Assembly: GCA_003520545.1 (NCBI GenBank)
Contig: DOUP01000150.1
Span: 1-15,464 of the forward strand
Origin: Maritimibacter sp.
GTDB lineage: Bacteria > Pseudomonadota > Alphaproteobacteria > Rhodobacterales > Rhodobacteraceae
Length of the DNA stretch: 15,464 bases
Direction of reading: 5' to 3'
The position numbers and the translations under genes were made by a program. Numbering within the stretch: the stretch's first letter is position 1; every line of letters begins with the position of its first letter. Below are positions 13,619-15,464 of this stretch, in pieces. The notes under the pieces were generated by a model. It was not told the origin of the DNA and searched no databases. It was given only the letters and a program-made list of their open reading frames with translations.

Positions 13619-14032
13619 ATGATCCTGGGCGTCGGCACCGATCTGGCGAATATCGACCGTATCGCGGGGGTGCTGGAGCGCCACGGCGACCGGTTCCGCA
13701 ACCGGGTCTTCACGGACATCGAGCAGGCCAAGGCCGAACGCCGCGCCGACACGCCCGGCACCTACGCCAAACGCTGGGCGGCCAAGGAAGCCTGCTCCAA
13801 GGCGCTCGGCACCGGCCTGCGCATGGGCATCGCGTGGAAGGACATGGCCGTCACCAACCTGGCGACTGGCCAGCCCGTGATGCACGTGACCGGCTGGGCG
13901 GCGGACCGTCTGGCCGCGATGACGCCCGAGGGCCACGAGGCGATCATCCACGTGACGCTCACCGACGATCACCCCTGGGCACAGGCCTTCGTGGTGATCG
14001 AAGCACGTCCCCTTGATCGGTCGATTGGTTGA
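13619..14032 (+). CDS. acpS: Holo-[acyl-carrier-protein] synthase
   Basis: 137 residues. The N-terminal MILGVGTDLANIDRI holds the Mg-binding Asp8, and RWAAKEACSKALGTG (52-66) holds Glu57 and Lys61, the second family signature. The enzyme moves the 4'-phosphopantetheine of CoA onto the acyl carrier protein, which fatty acid synthesis requires; it works in the cytoplasm as a trimer. The C-terminal part (HVTLTDDHPWAQAFVVIE) is the usual closing strand pair. It starts three bases after the membrane-protein gene and lies 53 bases before lepB, in the common acpS-lepB-rnc order. Confidence 0.96.
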   Translation: MILGVGTDLANIDRIAGVLERHGDRFRNRVFTDIEQAKAERRADTPGTYAKRWAAKEACSKALGTGLRMGIAWKDMAVTNLATGQPVMHVTGWAADRLAAMTPEGHEAIIHVTLTDDHPWAQAFVVIEARPLDRSIG

Positions 14033-14085
14033 CTTAGCCCACCCATCCGCTCACATAGGCGCGAACCCAAGCCCGGAGGCAGGAC

Positions 14086-14871
14086 ATGGCAGAAAAGAAA
14101 CAAGACGGTATCATGGAAACCCTGAAAACGGTGTTCTGGGCGCTGCTGATCGCGGGCATCTTCCGCTCGGTCTTCTTTCAACCGTTCTGGATCCCGACCG
14201 GGTCGATGAAGGACACGCTGCTGATCGGCGATTTCCTCTTCGTCAACAAGATGGCCTACGGCTATTCCAAGTATTCCTGCCCCTTCGCCATGTGCCCGAT
14301 CACCGGTCGTATCCTGGACCGTGAGCCGGAAATGGGCGACGTCGTGGTGTTCCGCCATCCGACGCTCGACACCGATTACGTCAAACGCCTGATCGGCAAG
14401 CCGGGGGACAAGATCCAGGTGACCGACGGCGTGCTTTCGATCAACGGCGAAGAAGCCACGCAGGTGCGCGACGGCATCTTCACCGAGCCCTACGTGAAAC
14501 AGGGCCGCTTCGGCACGATCCCGCTCTGCACCAACGGTCCGCTTGCCCTGGGCGAGGATGCGACCTGCGAGAAAGAAAAATACATCGAAACGCTGCCCAA
14601 CGGGGTCGAGCATTCGATCCTGAACGTGGGTCCCGGACGTCTCGACGACACCAACGTGTTCACCGTGCCGGATGGTCACTACTTCTTCATGGGCGACAAC
14701 CGCGACAACTCCACCGACAGCCGCGTGAGCCAGCGCGCCAACGGCGTGGGCTTCGTCTCCGAGGAATACCTTCTGGGCCGCGTCGACCGCGTGATCTTTT
14801 CCGCCGCCGGCAAGCGTCTCCTGTTCTTCTGGACCTGGCGTGGTGATCGATTCTTCGAAAAAGTCGAGTAA
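14086..14871 (+). CDS. lepB: Signal peptidase I
   Basis: 261 residues. One N-terminal membrane segment (about 13-31) is followed by box B, PTGSMKDTL, with the nucleophile Ser40, then box C/D DYVKRLIGKPGDK, with the general base Lys100, and box E MGDNRDNSTDSR (202-213). These make the Ser-Lys dyad of type I signal peptidases, which remove signal peptides from exported proteins on the periplasmic face of the inner membrane. Four cysteines (C65, C70, C148, C161) lie in the periplasmic domain and may pair. The ATG has GGAGG eight to nine bases upstream. It probably shares a transcript with acpS and rnc. Confidence 0.97.
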   Translation: MAEKKQDGIMETLKTVFWALLIAGIFRSVFFQPFWIPTGSMKDTLLIGDFLFVNKMAYGYSKYSCPFAMCPITGRILDREPEMGDVVVFRHPTLDTDYVKRLIGKPGDKIQVTDGVLSINGEEATQVRDGIFTEPYVKQGRFGTIPLCTNGPLALGEDATCEKEKYIETLPNGVEHSILNVGPGRLDDTNVFTVPDGHYFFMGDNRDNSTDSRVSQRANGVGFVSEEYLLGRVDRVIFSAAGKRLLFFWTWRGDRFFEKVE

Positions 14872-14876
14872 AGCGC

Positions 14877-14907
14877 GGCAACAGCGTCCGACCCGGACGA
14901 CGTTGCC
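14877..14907 (+). promoter_or_regulatory. Two-tier hairpin upstream of rnc, candidate RNase III autoregulation site
   Basis: GGCAAC (14877-14882) pairs GTTGCC (14902-14907), and inside it CGTCCG (14885-14890) pairs CGGACG (14894-14899) around an ACC loop, with a 2x2 internal loop between the stems. No T-run follows, so it is not an intrinsic terminator. It begins six bases after the lepB stop and ends 39 bases before the rnc ATG. Confidence 0.5.
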
Positions 14908-14946
14908 ATTGTCGGGGCCGCTCCTGCGATTTATGAGGTCGCTGCA

Positions 14947-15464
14947 ATGAAACTCTCTGCCGATCTCTCCGCCTTCGCAGGTCGCCTTGGTCACAGCTTC
15001 CAGAACCCGGACCTGTTGATCCGCGCCCTGACCCATGGCTCCATCTCGACCGACACCCGGCCAGACAACCAGCGGCTGGAATTCCTGGGCGACCGGGTGC
15101 TGGGGCTGGTGATGGCCGAAGCGCTGCTCGCCGCCGACAAGGGCGCTTCTGAGGGCCAACTCGCCCCCCGTTTCAACGCGCTGGTGCGCAAGGAAACCTG
15201 CGCCGACGTTGCCCGCGAGGTCGATCTGGGCGCGGTCCTGAAACTGGGGCGGTCCGAGATGATGTCGGGCGGTCGTCGAAAGATGGCGCTCCTGGGCGAC
15301 GGGATGGAGGCGGTGATTGCCGCCGTCTATCTCGACGGCGGGTTCGAGGCGGCCAAGGAGATGGTGATCCGGCTCTGGGGCAAACGCATCGACAGCGTCG
15401 AGGCCGACGCCCGCGATCCCAAGACAGCGCTTCAGGAATGGGCCCAGGCCCGCAAGATGCCACC
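14947..15464 (+). CDS. rnc: Ribonuclease III (3' end beyond window)
   Basis: 172 codons are visible and the gene continues past the right edge. The family signature NQRLEFLGDRVLGL (41-54) supplies E45 and D49, and LLGDGMEAVIAAVYLDGG (115-132) supplies D118 and E121, the four acids of the catalytic metal site. The N-terminal LGHSFQNPDLLIRALTHGS is typical, and the linker to the double-stranded RNA-binding domain begins near 158 (DPKTALQEWAQ) just before the cut. RNase III cleaves double-stranded RNA, including rRNA precursors. GAGGT lies seven bases before the ATG. In relatives era usually follows; that cannot be seen here. Confidence 0.96.
   Translation, partial: MKLSADLSAFAGRLGHSFQNPDLLIRALTHGSISTDTRPDNQRLEFLGDRVLGLVMAEALLAADKGASEGQLAPRFNALVRKETCADVAREVDLGAVLKLGRSEMMSGGRRKMALLGDGMEAVIAAVYLDGGFEAAKEMVIRLWGKRIDSVEADARDPKTALQEWAQARKMP

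Noticed and set aside
13969..15159. 396-codon minus-strand frame over lepB and the rnc start
   Set aside because: Antisense to two genes with clear active-site motifs; no domain of its own.

Overview
The window looks like the core chromosome of an alphaproteobacterium of the Roseobacter/Rhodobacter group (Rhodobacteraceae). The signs are high GC with GC-rich third codon positions, many 4-base ATGA/GTGA overlaps between genes, the rpoZ-rsh-pdxJ...acpS-lepB-rnc order common in alphaproteobacteria, and a GCCTCCGGCGGGGATATTT element after a stop codon of a kind I associate with this family. No rRNA, tRNA, CRISPR array, insertion sequence, phage gene or plasmid feature was seen. Family assignments come from reading motifs by eye; no search was run.

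Layout. (1) 1-1634, minus strand: a cobalamin cluster read leftwards, with a small His-rich membrane protein, a CbiX-type cobaltochelatase with an Fe-S/His-rich C-terminal extension, and the start of cobH, which runs off the left edge. (2) 1635-1940: a divergent intergenic region rich in inverted repeats. (3) 1941-2942, plus: a glutathionyl-hydroquinone reductase, closed by a textbook UUCG-loop terminator. (4) 3021-5425, minus: ispH, a DUF3429 membrane protein, a SAM methyltransferase and rnhA, joined by overlaps of 1, 4 and 8 bases. (5) 5627-6202, minus: an NYN-domain putative nuclease with its own terminator, divergent from folK (6304-6906, plus). (6) 7050-12027, plus: rpoZ, rsh (ppGpp synthetase/hydrolase), a DUF2062 protein, pdxJ, a LysE-family exporter and a small secreted protein, packed like one transcription unit. 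(7) 12034-13153: a minus-strand LysR regulator facing an AT-rich operator-like region and a divergent 44-residue ORF. (8) 13208-15464, plus: a small membrane protein, acpS, lepB and the 5' part of rnc.

How the genes work together. Most are housekeeping: isoprenoid (ispH), folate (folK), vitamin B6 (pdxJ), cobalamin (cbiX, cobH), carrier-protein activation (acpS), secretion (lepB), RNA processing (rnhA, rnc) and the stringent response (rpoZ, rsh). Between pdxJ and acpS, which are often adjacent in relatives, sits an accessory block of about 2.7 kb: exporter, secreted protein, LysR regulator, 44-residue ORF and membrane protein. I found no clear new system. The most testable leads are a two-tier hairpin just before rnc (candidate RNase III autoregulation site), the palindrome that contains the lysR start codon together with the divergent 44-residue ORF, and the unusual metal-binding C-terminus of the CbiX protein.
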